In this document: piece by piece, positions 45,155-58,494 of the stretch
How the letters are laid out: every line of letters starts with the position of its first letter
How positions within the stretch are numbered: position 1 is the first letter of the stretch
Assembly: GCF_011397635.1 (NCBI RefSeq)
Contig: NC_064760.1
Coordinates: forward strand, 33,437,856-33,501,855
Length of the DNA: 64,000 nucleotides
Direction of reading: 5' to 3'
From: Epinephelus fuscoguttatus
Lineage: Eukaryota > Chordata > Actinopteri > Perciformes > Serranidae
The notes under the pieces: generated by a model
Database searches by the model: none
Told to the model about the DNA's origin: nothing
The model's input: only the letters and a program-made list of their open reading frames with translations
Translations under genes and position numbers: made by a program

Positions 45155-48100
45155 ATGCCTTTTCCTTTTGGGAAGTCTCAGAAAAGTCCAGCTGACATAG
45201 TGAGGAGTTTGAAGGAGAATGTGGCATACTTGGAAAAGATGGATCCTGGGGACAGCAAAAAGTGTGAAAAGGTCAGCAGTGGACTGTCTCATATTTGAAA
45301 TATGTCTCTTATACTTAACACCAGCTGATAGTCTTAGTAATTAACTGTTTCTCCATGATTAAGGTTGCAGAAGAGGTGTCCAAAAACCTGGCTTCACTGA
45401 AGGAGGTACTCAGTGGAACAGGTGACAAGGAGCCTCAAAGTGAAGCAGTAGCTCAGCTTGCACAAGAGCTGTACAACACCAACTTGCTCATTGCTCTCAT
45501 TGCAAACCTGCAGAGGATTGATTTTGAGGTGGGGAACATGCACTTATTTTTGCAATGACTTTATGTATGTGGAAAAAGTATTGATCCCTTTGTGCAGACA
45601 CCAAATGATCAGCGACACACCAACTGTATGCCTGATTTGAGCATCTACGCCTCAAGCAAAAAATGTCTTTGCATATCATCAGCACCCAGTTCATCTCTCT
45701 GAGTGTTTTTTTATTTTACAGGGAAAGAAGGATGTGGTTCATTTGTTCAGCAATATTGTGAGACGTCAGATTGGCACCCGTACGCCCACGGTGGAATACA
45801 TCTCTACGCAACAACAGATCCTCTTCATGCTTCTGAAAGGGTAAGTTCATCTTTTCAGGCTACAGGAACTTGGTATTTGACACATGTCTGATAACAATGC
45901 TTTATGTGTACAGTTACATATTAAAGGCAAGTCCAACCTGAGATCATCTTATACTCTGACAAAAATTAATTTAGGTACTTTTTAAAACATCTTAAGCAAA
46001 ATCCCTTTACCTCAACATGTCTCCTGTGATTTTCTACATTACCCAGTATGTGTTTCAACAACTCCCGGAGGAACGAGCAGGAACTTGTTGCATTCACCTG
46101 TGGGTAACACGTTGATGAAGAGAGTGATAGTAGCGTGCTGGTTTTACAGCTCTAACAAAAAAAAAAAAAAACCCTGAGTTTTCCTGCCTATTCGGAGAGC
46201 AACGTGTCTTATGGTCGACTGAGGCTGCTGTTAGTGAATCTGTGTTGACTGTTATGTTTTTTAACTTTGTTCCAAAATGTTTTATCTCTAATCAGTACCA
46301 CCCAGTTTGATTGTCAGACATGGATATCAAAACCTGACAGTTAACACTGATGTGTAAGATGAGTCTTCAACTGATAGGTTCCCTTTTTAGCTGCATGGTG
46401 ATAGTCTAGATTTTGTCATCAGATATCTATCTTCAGGCACAGCAAAAATACCTCTCCATTGATAAGAAGGCATAGAAGTGTAATGCCAGTACAAATACAT
46501 ATGTAGTTCCCATTTACAGTGTTAAAGGTGTTTATGGTGGATTTTCCTTCAAGTGACTTTATTTCCTGTTTGTTGTTTGTGTTACATCTACAATGTTGGT
46601 TTTATAGCTGGCCAATATTGAATTCTGATAATGCAAATGACATGACATGGGCCTGACATGTATTAACCTGCACAGATATGAGAGTGCTGAAGTGGCTCTG
46701 AACTGTGGAATGATGCTGAGAGAGTGCCTGCGTCACGAGCCTTTGGCACGGACGGTGCTCTTCTCTGAAGAATTCTACTGCTTCTTCCGTTATGTTGAGC
46801 TCTCAACCTTTGACATTGCCTCAGATGCTTTTGCTTCATTCAAGGTACACTGCCCACTTTTTTCTGTTTCCACCATCTACATACTAACAATTTTTATTTA
46901 CTAACTCGGTGTCCTCTGCTCCCGCTCAGGATCTCCTCACAAGACACAAGATTATGTGTGCAGATTTCCTGGAGAACAACTATGACAGGGTGAGCTTTCC
47001 AGTGTGGATTTTGATCTTTAATCAAAAGAATGCTCACGCTGTGCCTAACGTGCTTGTGAAATGTCTCCCAGGTGTTTACAGAATATGAGAAGCTGCTGCA
47101 TTCTGAGAACTACGTCACCAAACGACAGTCTTTGAAGGTAGATGCTCCACTGCTCTGTCAAAAAACAAAATCACTGTCAAACTATTTGAGTTACAGATTC
47201 AAGTGTAACTGACCTTTTCACTTACTTCAGTTGATTGTGCATTTAAAGTGGAAACAGACCACTTTTCAACTTTTCCCCCCAGCGTTTCAAAGTGTTATTA
47301 ACTGCAAAGAACTTACACTGATACTCTGGTAACTGCAGATAGCTACCACTAGCTAATGGGGAAAAAAAGCACTCTCCTCTTCCCGCTTTAATTGTGCAAT
47401 GGTTGATGCACTTCCTTTGTGCCGTAATTCAAGCCATCATTTTCACAGGAGATCGTACCCAGTGGCGGACAGAATTGCACAGTGAAAGTGAGGCTTATAG
47501 GGAACCATTCTGAATGCTGATGATTTCATTATTTTATAGCCATGGCATTGTGCAATCAGTGTTCACTTCAGAATGATAAGTCAAGCAATAAACATGTCTA
47601 TTTCCACTTAAACTTAACAAGGTCTTAAATTACTTAAATTTTCTTTTCAGCTGCTTGGGGAACTTCTCCTGGACAGACACAACTTCACTGTCATGACAAA
47701 GTACATCAGTCGGGCTGAGAACTTGAAGCTGATGATGAACTTACTCAGAGACAACAGCCGAAACATCCAGTTTGAAGCGTTCCATGTGTTCAAGGTGTGC
47801 TCATAAAACATCTATCATCAGTGCAACAACTTCCTGTTTAAAATCTAATTGTACTGTGAAATGTTACAGAGAGAAAAATGCAGCCGCCATTACTCTGTAA
47901 AATTTTTCAGTTTTAATTTCATGTTAGAATGAAACTCAAATCATCCATTCACATCAACTCTCTCTCCTCTTGAAAGGTTTTTGTTGCAAACCCCAACAAG
48001 ACTCAGCCTGTGCTGGACATCCTGTTGAAGAACCAGACCAAACTTGTGGAGTTCCTGAGCCACTTCCAGACCGACAGATCGGAGGATGAGCAGTTCTGTG

Positions 48101-48168
48101 ATGAGAAGAACTATCTGATTAAACAGATCCGGGACCTGAAGCGGCCCGCAGCTCCAGAGGAAGCTTAA
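45155..48168 (+). CDS. cab39l1: Calcium-binding protein 39-like (MO25 scaffold protein)
   Basis: Eight coding exons: 45155-45271, 45364-45528, 45722-45840, 46676-46844, 46930-46989, 47072-47137, 47651-47794, 47977-48168. All borders are GT/AG and in phase, giving 343 residues (human CAB39 341). It starts [16 protein letters not shown] and contains the family blocks [84 protein letters not shown] and [21 protein letters not shown]25 proteins are helical-repeat scaffolds that bind STRAD pseudokinases and activate LKB1 and some STE20 kinases. The human gene order here has no CAB39 member, so this is probably a third vertebrate paralogue. The symbol is a best guess; family membership is secure. 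Confidence 0.93.
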
Positions 48169-49659
48169 AACAGTGGGGAAGACTGCTCCATCAGGTGGTA
48201 GATGTACAGGTGGTGGCTGGAGCTGCAGAGAGAGTCTAAAAGATGTGCTTCATTAAGATTTAATATTAACTACAAAATATAGAAAAAGATTACTTCCTTC
48301 ACTTTCAGTTTTTTTTTAGTGTGGATGTGGAGGTGATTTCCATCCAGCAACCTGAGTGGGCCAAGAACTGTTATTTAAACCATAGTGCTTCTTCTTTAGT
48401 GGTAATGAAATGCATTTAGTTCGTTCATGTAACGTTGGACCTTAAACTGTTGCCCTTCCACACACATTGTTGCTGGCAGAGACCGTAGAATGACAAAAAC
48501 GTCGCCCCATTTAGAACCAACACATGTTCTTGAAAGTCTTTCTCAGAAAAGTGTCTATATTTTAGAGATTGAGAAGCGGAGGAGAAGTAAATATATTATT
48601 TTTCTAATGTATCTTCATGGTAAACAGTTTAAAACACACAGTAACCCTTCTCTCTGAACATTAAGTCTAACTAATTGCATAGGTTTGGTTTATTGCCTTA
48701 GTGTATGCTGTTGTGTTACACAGAGACTCTTTAGAAATACGGCTTTGGCAGGGTGACGTGGATCATGCCGGCCAGGTCAGCACAAAGTACTTTTTGGTGA
48801 TTTAATGTGTAGTTATTTGGCCTCTGGTTGCATGTGTGAGGTTACAGAGGTCAGAAAATGATCCTGCAGTGCTGTACTCGCCGATGCATTAGCTGGCACA
48901 GGAAGAGGAAATCAAAACCGTAGAGGAATCAATTAATTGTGCTGTGATTTTTAGGCTGCGCTCAGCGAGGCTTACATGACTGAAATAGAAACAAGGCATC
49001 AGATAATGCTGCAGGGTACCAGCTATCCATCCAACGCTCACATGGACAGCCAGGATATACCAATTGATCTCACTGGGAGCACTCTGTCTCATCCACACAT
49101 ACAGAGCACAGATAGACACGATTCATTTAAAAATAATAACATTTAATTCATGGGGTGTTAAACTACTTGATGTATGCCACCTCAGGCATTTCTCTTTTAC
49201 AGCATAAGCACTGCGTAACACAAGAAATAATATTGCAGTTTACAAGGAGGTGTTGTGTATGAAGATGCATCATAAGTATGTTACCCTGTAAATCTATCAT
49301 ACTCAAATGAGAGCATGGTGTGTGTTATTTAAAATGAGTCGACATGCTGCAGAGAGTTCATACTAGCTTTTATGAACGGATTGCTTTCTCCAGAATAGGT
49401 TCCCTCATTTCGCTTTCATTTGACAAATTTTGAATAACTGCTACACTGGAATTGAGAATTGGGCAGACTGTAGGTAATGGACATTTATTTGACGGGATAC
49501 TAGATCAGGGATAGTTCCAATTTTTTGAAGTGAGGTTGTATGAGGTACTTATCCACAGTCGGGAAGGGGGGCAGTGTGTTCTAACCACCTAAGAAAATCA
49601 ATATCAGTTTAAGTGTATGCTATATTTAGAATATTTTCATCACACTACCTTACTGACAG

Positions 49660-50014
49660 GCAGCCCTTTCCAACAGGGAACAGAAGCTGTTATCGATGCT
49701 CTCTTAAAAGCCACCAGACTCTGTTGACGAAAACAGTAATTTTATCTCGCAGAGCAAAGGAGCTGCTGGTCTACCTCTGCCACAATCAGTTAGTTAGTTA
49801 GTCAGTCTTATTGTGTGACTAATGTCTTTAAAAGAGTTGGATCAGGTTCACCAAAGTCACACAATGACATAAACTAATGAACAGATCGAGGCAGTAGACG
49901 AGCAACTCCTGTGTTCTGCAGGGCAAAATTACAGATTTTGTCAATGGAGTCTGGTGGCTTTGAAGAGACTATAGATGGATATAACGGCTTCAGTTCCCGA
50001 TCGGAAGGGCTGTC
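49660..50014. mobile_element. long-inverted-repeat DNA element (family A, copy 2)
   Basis: Two arms of about 125 bp face each other. Left: GCAGCCCTTTCCAACAGGGA, AAAGCCACCAGACTC, CTGGTCTACCTCTGCC. Right arm in reverse complement: GACAGCCCTTCCGATCGGGA, AAAGCCACCAGACTC, CTCGTCTACTGCC. The spacer is about 100 bp. No coding capacity. It is uninterrupted, unlike the copy in hprt1 intron 3. Confidence 0.7.
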
Positions 50015-52980
50015 TAATAGTATGCAATTATATTCTAAATACTTTGATTTTTTTTAGGTGGATAAAATCCATTTTGTTGTTTCCCTCGTCCACTGCAGTA
50101 CATTTAGCTTCCATGTCTGTATTCCTGCCAGCTTCTCCAAAACTAGACCCACGTTCACTACCATCTACTGTAGGTAATACACTGACTTTCTATAATCATG
50201 CAACCCCACTTTAAAAAATCTGGACTATACCTTTAATCTCACGTACCCAATAACTCTCATCCATGCAGTTGGTTACTTTGACACCACAGATACAGTAAGA
50301 AAGGAGGGTGGCAGACATGCGCTAGTTTTTAACATGCAGGACCTTAAATGTCATGTTTCTTTTTTTGATGATACATTTTAATAGAAAACATTGTAGCATA
50401 CCTGTGATGCATCAGACAACACGTCTTATCAGATGTCAACACATTGTCAAATAACCACGTGCACTTTGAAAACAAGAATGAGTGTGTTCTGGATGACAAG
50501 CACTGAATTTACTGCGTTCCTCGCGTGCATCACTGATTTGTTTTACTCCTTACAAAGACTTATGTTAAAATGATTGCCTTACTTCTGCCATTGTCACGAA
50601 AATGGCGCATTGGGGATTTCAAGAGTATGTTGTCTGTGCGCACAGTCTTCTAGTATATACCTCATGGGATTTGAGTTTGCAAATGCTGTGTTCTCTTTCC
50701 TTTCCTTCCTAGACGAGATACATTTTATTTGACAGTTTAAAACACACAACAGTGGTTTGTATGCATGCCTAAACTTGATGTATATGTTCAAACTTGAACA
50801 GGGACTGCGACCTGGTTTTCTCAATGGAAAACTAGATTTTTAAACTTAAATATTTCATCGGGTGGTGCCAGACACACGTTAATTCATAATGAATTGCAGT
50901 GTGGCACCTTGTAATGAACGTTGCCTTATTTAAAGACATTTAATGGATTGTAATGATTATGTAAAATTTCAGACCTTTTTAAACCAAAGTCAACATGAAA
51001 AGGGTAAAAGTGTACATTTCAAGTCCCATTACTAGTTACTTTGTGAGAGCCACATCTAGTGAAGTGTATCACCGACTGCATTATGCTCTCATGTGATTCT
51101 GTGAGTGTAAAAATATATTTTAATAGGGATCAATAGACTACACTCAGTTTTTCAGTTGTGGTTACTTAGCTTTTGAAACAAATCACTATTTGGTACACTG
51201 CACCAGGTAGTCATAAAGACCTGTACGGATCCATAATTTGATTTGGGAACTCTGCTGTGAATGTGGTACATTATGCACAAATAGACTGAAGTCCTGCATA
51301 CAGTGCATCGTCATGTCACCAGTTTATGAAAGAAAGTTTGTCTGAAAGTGCGCTTAAGTTTAACTTAACTTTTCAACTCCTCTGTGATTATTTATTTAAT
51401 GTGAAACAATTTTTCAAAACTATATTTATGCATTTGGCTTAACACAAGTCATTATTAATATTATATATCCATGAGCACAAACAAACTTACAGCCTGCTGG
51501 CAAACTGCTGCATTAATGGCTTTCATAATGTCCTACATTATCTGACTGTTCAAAAACAAACATTTCAAAAAGAAATAATCCAAAATATTGTTGAACTTGG
51601 TGTCTTAACTTTCTTGACAACTGAGTCCAGTCATGACGTGCACTCTGAGAAGGACATGCTGTACACAGTCTCACCATCAGGGGGAGCTGTTGGCAACATT
51701 TGGCCCAATTGTATTAGTTGTACAAACAAAGCATTTTGTGTCTCTATAACCCTACCTCTAATTATGAGTATATAAATCACTGGCGATATTATGTAGACAT
51801 CTACACAAATTCCTTAAGATCAATATTATACATTTCATAATTCGATTTTTTTCTCTCTCTCAATATTTGTTGTGCTTTACTTTTTTTACTCTGTTGCCTT
51901 CTTTTTTCCCCTTCTCTTTCCACACTCTGGATATTTTCTTTATTTACCATGGGAGCGAATTATGTGTACATAACTTTATAAAGGATAAAAGTGTGAAAGC
52001 ATTCATGAAAATAAAACTTTATGGCAATTTATCTTTCTGTGGCTTCAGCACTTTAGAGGACACATGTACTACTTTTCATGGGCAGCAGCTAAGAACCCCC
52101 TACGCAGTCATGTTCACCCACTTAATGTACTTGATTAGACCCAGGACTGGGCAATATTTGATATTATATGAACATTGTGATATGACACTAAATATCATCT
52201 TAGATTTTGGATATCGTAATATCCTAAGTGCTGTCTTTTTCTGGTTTTACAGGCTACGTTACAGTATCGGATGTAATTTTCTGAACTTACTGGACTCTTC
52301 TAGCCATTCTACTATTTACCAGCTTAGTCATTTTATCACATTACTGATGATTATTTATCAAAAACCTCATATTTTGATCTAATATTCAATAGTCAGCCCC
52401 ACAATATTACTGCAATAATGATATAGGTGTGTGATTATGTTGCAGGTGTTCGGTCAGGACAACATCTTAATCATTCTAATTGGTACATGAAGTTCGATGA
52501 CCTTGCATAATCACCAGCGTAGCTCCGCCAAACATCCACCTACACCCAAGTCTAATCAGCAGAGTGAAAGTGCATGTGTCTGTACAGGTCCTCTGAGAAG
52601 TAAGCAGTACATTTCAGTAGCCTGGGAGTTCAATTCTTAAGTTTATTTACACAAATATGTACATTTATCACATCTGACAGTTGATCTGAGAGAGCTCCAC
52701 TTTGGTTTACAGTTTGGCGTGAGCTGATAAAACAGGCTAAGTTTCTGAGGAAACAATTTGTTCTATTATTTAAGCACAGACCTGCTGTACCACTGATTTT
52801 TGTTCAGTTTCACCTCAGACACAATCAACTAAATCTTTAAATGGAAACACAAGCTAAATTACAAATTCCAATATGTTAATTATCTGGCAAAGTGGAGTAC
52901 AATTAATATTTGTGAGCATGAGCTACTTTGTCTCAAAGCCAGAAACCAGAAAAGAAGTCTCAAACGTGTGATGTCATCAA

Positions 52981-53210
52981 GTACAAAGTCTGGAGCTGCT
53001 TCATAAACAATGGATGGGAGCGTGATTTTGTGGACCCACAGAATGTTTGTTGTCTTCTTTATACCCAAATTAGCTTTTATTCTGTTGTAGTGTTCTGAAT
53101 CTGGAAACAGAAAATGTACCCATGTACTCAGAACACTCCCCTGGCTGCTCTCAGTGTCATCTAACATCCTTCACCTTTCATTGTCTGTGGAGCAGCTCCA
53201 GACTTTATAC
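52981..53210. mobile_element. 230-bp hairpin MITE
   Basis: Left AAAGTCTGGAGCTGCTTCAT and right (reverse complement) AAAGTCTGGAGCTGCTCCAC form inverted arms of about 30 bp. These ends are typical of a dispersed fish MITE. No reading frame of note. Confidence 0.6.
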
Positions 53211-55439
53211 TTGAATCTGGGGCAGAGTTCTTCAGGTTAACTAATGTTACTGAACCGTCTTAGACCATAAGGAATAACATGTATTAATTCTGAAAATGGG
53301 TTTCCCTCCGATCCCCGGTAACACTGACTGAGGTCTCCTGCATATCATCCTGCAGCTGCTTAAGTATAGCAATGTGTGAGGTATGCAAACTTCTGTAGCC
53401 TGTTGCTAAAATGGTTTAAAAATAGTTGATCAAACAGGATAAAAAATGATGACAATTTATCATCGAAGTCATTTATTGAGCAAAAATGATAAACATATGA
53501 CAGTTATTCATAGACTTTGCTGTGTTTCTGTGTGCTTTATGCTGAAATTTGAATATTTTTAAGCATGAAAGGTCATTCTTGACCCTTGGAAACAGTATAT
53601 CCGGCAAAATAGCCTACACTTAATGAACCTTTTCATGCAGTTTCATTGTTGCAGACAAATTTCCAATGTCAGTTCCTGTGATCTCGATCATTTAGTGTCA
53701 TAAAATTCAGCCCAAGCTGTCTCAAGTTAGTCTTTATCGCATCTCGCTGTTCTTACAAAATTAGACATGTTTAATATAATTGGAAGTTTTAAGCCTTGGC
53801 TCATACAAACAGTGAAGAATATCTGCTCTCTCTCCAGCACCAAACAAGAAGCAGCAAACCAGGTAGACAGGGAACATGGAGGAGACTGTGCGGAGTTGTA
53901 GAGTGAAGAGAAGTCTAATTTGCCGTGTGAGTGATCCACCAACAAGCACTTATTTTAGTGAAACTGTCCTCCTCTCATTCCCACTGTCTCCTCCAACTAA
54001 AGTAGCACAGCTCACCAACAGAGACTGGTGGCAAGTTGTAGCAACAAAGTCCAAAAACGGTCTATTTGTATGGATTATATTGATGCTGAGTTGACAAGAA
54101 TACTGTCGACATATTTGCCACATTTCTTAAAGGGAGTTTATGGTAATATTGTCCACCAGGAGCAAAGGAATCTAGTTAAAGTCTTGCAAATAGTGATCCT
54201 GTAAGATCCCCAGTCTTTGCAAAATCAAAACTCAGATTTTCTTTTGATGTGAGAGGGTGTCAGGCTTTGGTCATCTCAAAGTCTTCTACTGTATGGTAGG
54301 CATTACCTAAATATTTGAAGATGTCACTGTTGGGCCCAAGGAACTTCTAGTGGGAATTTTTTCTCAGATGTTAAAACTTTTTATAGACTTGCACAATGAA
54401 TCAAATACTAGTCGAAAGATAAATCAATGATTAAAATCATTGTTAGTCTCAGCCCTGCTATGGCCTGTAGTTTGGCTGCAAGATGTTGAGGATTCAATAA
54501 TCTGTTTGTAAAGCTCCACAGTCAGCCAGTAAGTATAGTGTTCTTTTTTTTTGTGATTGAAGAAGACTCAGATGTTATGTGATCTGTGGTGTTAACAATG
54601 AGTGGAAGTATATTTGCTTAACTTGTATACATTCTTCTATATACATCTTGTCAAACGTATTTACCCAGTGATGCAAATGAATATAGCTAAAAAAAAAAAA
54701 AACCTCCTCCCAGTAGTAAGCCCAGTTCAAAACACTGGGACACATTCCATCCTACCAGGAGGTTTCCAACATGAGGCCTGCTCAATAGGCTGCCAGCCTA
54801 TTGTCTGTGAGGAGGTCAATGATAATTCCTGCTAACTTATGAGAAACAGCCCCCCCAAAAAGGTCATTATCTCTCCACCAGACCAGCTTTTTAATGTAAC
54901 ATTAAATTCATAATACAAAATGATCCTCCATCCATGAACTTACCCCAGTTTCTCTGCAAATAAGCTTAAAATATTACTGACCATAATTAACCCTCCGCCG
55001 CTATCACTGGCAGGCTCCATGAGATCAAACATAGTGGGTGAAAGAATAAGTCAAAGTGTGCAGCTGCAATTTATTTTCTTTCCTTTAAACTGCAGCAGTC
55101 ACAGCCTATAGAAGGCAGAGAAAATGCAGTATGGGAAAGTAGGTTAAAGTTCAATCGGGGAAGGAGGCAAGTAAGGCAACGCTGCAGCGCGTTCCCACAG
55201 TGGAGGAAGTGCCACCATGCTTTGGGAAGACTGCAGCTCCCATCTGACATGGTGAGGATCTCAGTGGAGTTAACTGTTGCAAAAAAAAAAAAAAAAAAAA
55301 AACAGTTATTGAGTGATATTTGTGTGCACATGAGGCGGGATGGTGGAAGGACGTGCGCTTGCAGACAGCAGAAGACTATGTGGGGGCAGGGTTTACAGGG
55401 GTTACAGGTCACAAGCCTCCTGGGTTCCTTTGACCAGCA

Positions 55440-55762
55440 AGGCGCTGAATGGATGAGCGAGATGGGTTCATAAAAACTACCCGCGCTACTTCTTGCAAAC
55501 TGTGAGTTCGCAGGAAAAAAGTTTCCCGGGGATGTCGCACCAGAAGAAAAGTCCACATTTGGTGCGTAAAAACCGAAGAACTGCACGTCTGCGAGGATTT
55601 AAGGACGACATCCGCAAAGAGTGCGTCGCCTGCGCTCCTCTCCCCACCCCCACAAAGAGAAAAACAACATAAAAGATGCTCTCACAATTTCATGCATGAC
55701 AGAACTTTTTGTTTGTGCAAAGAGAGTGGCAAAGAGGGCTGCAGAGGATGCAACATCTGCGG
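55440..55762 (+). promoter_or_regulatory. candidate promoter and first exon of the mir-18~363 host transcript
   Basis: A locally CG-rich island in an AT-rich region (55470-55640), with CATAAAAAC at 55469 as a possible TATA-like box and a good donor ATCTGCGG|GTAAGG with exon end at 55762. A strong acceptor TTCTGTTTCAG ends at 57691, just 5' of the mir-18 hairpin. It sits about 2 kb upstream of the cluster, comparable to MIR17HG. No transcript evidence; this is an inference. Confidence 0.35.
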
Positions 55763-56745
55763 GTAAGGTACGTAGCAATATTGGGAGTTTCTGCAGGATG
55801 TGTGGCAATAGTAGATTCAGTCAGTAGAATAAAGCTCAACACAAAGCAAAGGTAGGCTGGGTGCTGCTTTTCCTCTTGATTTCAGCTCACATACACGCAC
55901 GTGGTCAGCAGAAGTTTTTGTTGTAGTTTAAAAAAACTTTAAATCTGAAAAACAGTTAATGATGTATCGTAATCGGACTGCTGATCCGCTAATTAGAAGA
56001 AGGGCATGTTTAACTCGTCTTGTGTGCTCATCTTTATATATATTATGTCTTTTTCAAACTTTACTTGGCAGCTCAAACTTTATGTTTTGTTCTTCCGGAG
56101 TCACAATAACTTCTGTTTACCAAAAGCTGGTTTCCTCGTGTCTTTGTTAGGTGCACCAGCACACTGAGCTCACCCAGACTCTTATTTTAATAATCCGTAA
56201 AGAGTTACAAATCCAGCCACCCACTGTTTACCAGCTGCTGTTTGTATCAGTTACGTAACGGAATAAACGTGGACGTGATTGAGATCATTTTTTAATTGAC
56301 GCGCTCATCACCACATCACAAGACGCTGTTGGCGCCACTTTGTTAAAGCTGCACACAGAGCGCTGCGACCACATTTATAAACTCATCACAGCTCAATCAA
56401 TTATATACACTACGCTTCTCTTTGAGATAGTAGCTCGTAGAAAAAAAAAGTATTGCAACTTTTTTGCTCGTATTTTTGAAGTCGAGCTTTTAAGTGTAAA
56501 CTCTCCCCACGTGTGTGCTTTGCACGGACACACAGCAAATCAGTGTTTTTATCCAAGACAGCCTGTGAAACCTAGGATTTCGTACAAACTACAAACATGA
56601 AAAATGAAGTGAAAAGTATAGCATGTATAGATCATAGATTGTATTCAAGAGTTTTAATAGAATTATATTTTCCAACTAAGTTTAAAGATCTTGTTAAACT
56701 GTGATGGAAAGTAAAATAAATACACGTAGGCCTACTAAAGTAGAA

Positions 56746-57119
56746 CAGTGGTGGAAGAAGTACTTAGATATTTTATTAAAGTGAAAGTAGAGATATTACA
56801 TTGTAGAAATACTCAAATCCTGCATTCAAAATCTTAAGTTAAAGTAATAGAAGTGTCAGCACCAAAATGCCTATTACTTAATATGCCGAATGGCTCATTT
56901 CGGAATAATTATTGCATTGTATAATTAATAATATATCATTATTTATTAGTTGATTTCTGTTTGTTTTTGTAATAAATGTAATGGAATAAAAAGTACAATA
57001 ATAGCCTCCAAATTGTGGTGAAGTAGAGAGTAGCATTTACACAAGTAAAGTGCAAGTACTTTTAAATTGTACTTTGGCACAGTACTTGATTAAATGTATT
57101 TAGTTACTTTTCACCACTG
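56746..57119. mobile_element. CAGTGGTGG-ended MITE
   Basis: Left end CAGTGGTGGAAGAAGTACTT and right end AGTTACTTTTCACCACTG are inverted. The interior has the TACTCAAATCCTGCATTCAA block of this very common fish family, probably hAT-derived. It lies between the candidate host promoter and the miRNA hairpins. Confidence 0.7.
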
Positions 57120-57777
57120 CTTGAATACAATTTTCAGACACTTGTCCTAAACCTAACATTTTCATTTTATGTTACTTTATACATCTACTTCACTCCATTT
57201 TAGAGGGAGTATATTATGTTTCCTTCTCTACATTTATCTGATGTCTGCTGGTTATTTTGCAGAATAAGACAAATTAAACAAGTAAATTAAACTCCCTTAA
57301 AGGTCAAATTGGAATGTGGATGTAATTTTTTTTAAGATTAACTTTTAAGTGAAGATATTTTAAAGTCACGTCGGCCTATCCACCTGTGGTCTTGGATAAT
57401 TGCAAGGAAAACACTCACCAACATTTAATTTTAATATTATTCTGCTGTATTAAAACATTTTTCTTGAGGGATTTGGTTGCAGATTTATAAGTAGAACTTT
57501 AGTTTGGTTTACTTTATAAACCATCCTTGGTTGTGGATGTTTTTAATGAGCTGCTTTCACAGCATGAAAGGTAAACTGCTACACACGGAAGCAGCTTGCA
57601 AAGCGTGTTTTCATTCTCCAATACAGAGTTACAGCATTGGTTTAGATATTTGTCTCCATCTCATTTATCAATTGATTTCGTTCTGTTTCAGATGGTCTGG
57701 ACTGGAAGCATCTTGCCTGGAGGAGCTGGAAGCAATCCAGTACATCGATCTCCTTTGACTTCCTCTGCCTCCTTATG

Positions 57778-57860
57778 GTCCTCCAGCTAAGGTGCATCTA
57801 GTGTAGTTAGTGAAGTAGTTCAGTATCTACTGCCCTAGTTGCTCCTTCTGGCTGGAGGAC
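57778..57860 (+). ncRNA. mir18c: microRNA precursor, mir-18 family
   Basis: The 5' arm at 57788-57809 starts TAAGGTGCATCTAGTGTAGT, identical in seed and body to the miR-18 family. The 3' arm at 57829-57851 starts ACTGCCCTAGTTGCTCC, matching miR-18-3p. A 10-bp perfect base stem (GTCCTCCAGC with GCTGGAGGAC) closes the hairpin. First member of the cluster. The miR-18c subtype is from memory of fish paralogues. Confidence 0.93.
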
Positions 57861-58101
57861 TTGTTCTTTTTCAGGATCTCAAATATATTTCACTACATTT
57901 GTGCCGAAAAATACTTCCTATCAGCTACAGCCAACATGTTGTAGACTTGGTTCTCCAGTTTTAACCAATAAAAATCTTCACCTATCATGGACAGACAGGA
58001 TGAAAGTAATATTGCATTTATCAGTGTGTATGTGTAAAGGCTGTGCCCTCAGACATCTTTAGTGACTTTCTGACTCTTATAATAAACATGTTGTCGACTT
58101 T

Positions 58102-58172
58102 GCAGTTCCAAAGTGCTCACAGTGCAGGTAGTACACTCTGATCTACTGCAGTTTGTGCACTTCAGGTATTGC
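58102..58172 (+). ncRNA. mir20b: microRNA precursor, mir-20b (miR-17 family)
   Basis: The 5' arm at 58109-58131 starts CAAAGTGCTCACAGTGCAGG. The C at position 10 distinguishes miR-20b from miR-17/20a. The 3' arm at 58145-58166 (ACTGCAGTTTGTGCACTTC) is complementary. Seed AAAGTGC. About 250 bp downstream of the mir-18 hairpin on the same strand. Confidence 0.95.
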
Positions 58173-58231
58173 CGGTCACCTTTCCTCATGCATCAGCCTG
58201 TTTCCACCCGAAGGTGGAACTCATGTGGGTT

Positions 58232-58306
58232 CACAGTGAGTTTTGTTGGTTTGCTCTCAGCTTGTGCCAGTCTCCGCTGTGCAAATCCATGCAAAGCTCT
58301 CTGGTT
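58232..58306 (+). ncRNA. mir19: microRNA precursor, mir-19 family
   Basis: The 3' arm from 58278 reads TGTGCAAATCCATGCAAAGC: seed GTGCAAA and miR-19 body, with G instead of A at position 19. The 5' arm at 58239-58261 starts AGTTTTGTTGGTTTGCTCTC, the miR-19-5p pattern, and pairs with it. The subtype among fish miR-19 genes is not resolved. Confidence 0.92.
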
Positions 58307-58494
58307 CTCAGACACGCAGCCAACGGAAGAGATGCACCTTTTTCGTTTTCTGTTGTTCCAAGCTTTGATGAACACTTGAAAGACTTAAACATTGCATTCA
58401 CCGCAGGCACAAGAGAGCAGCTGTTCTGTTTTGGCCCCTTGTTGCAGTCGTGTCACACTCTACAGGCATCTTAACATCAAGGTTCTCTGTCTTG

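Larger units (their letters stand above)
48169..55440. other. cab39-like 3'UTR then gene-poor intergenic region
   Basis: The 3'UTR begins at 48169; its end is not resolved. The rest is AT-rich with repeats: family A copy 2, a hairpin MITE at 52981-53210, a GGGCAATATTTGATATTATA-type repeat near 52150-52215 and a fragment at 54380-54460. Open frames present (for example 171 codons at 51867-52382) show no family resemblance and are hydrophobic, AT-driven translations. Confidence 0.5.

Noticed and set aside
51867-52382. 171-codon plus-strand open frame
   Set aside because: Hydrophobic, low-complexity translation of AT-rich DNA; overlaps a dispersed repeat near 52150 and has no family resemblance, splice context or promoter.
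55071-55586. 171-codon minus-strand open frame
   Set aside because: Crosses a poly-A tract (read as poly-F) and the CG-rich patch; no recognisable domain.
48169-57700. Search for CCDC160 between phf6 and gpc3
   Set aside because: No coiled-coil open frame of suitable length on either strand.
58380-58470. Possible mir-92 at AACATTGCATTCACC
   Set aside because: The seed does not match ATTGCAC and no complementary arm is apparent.
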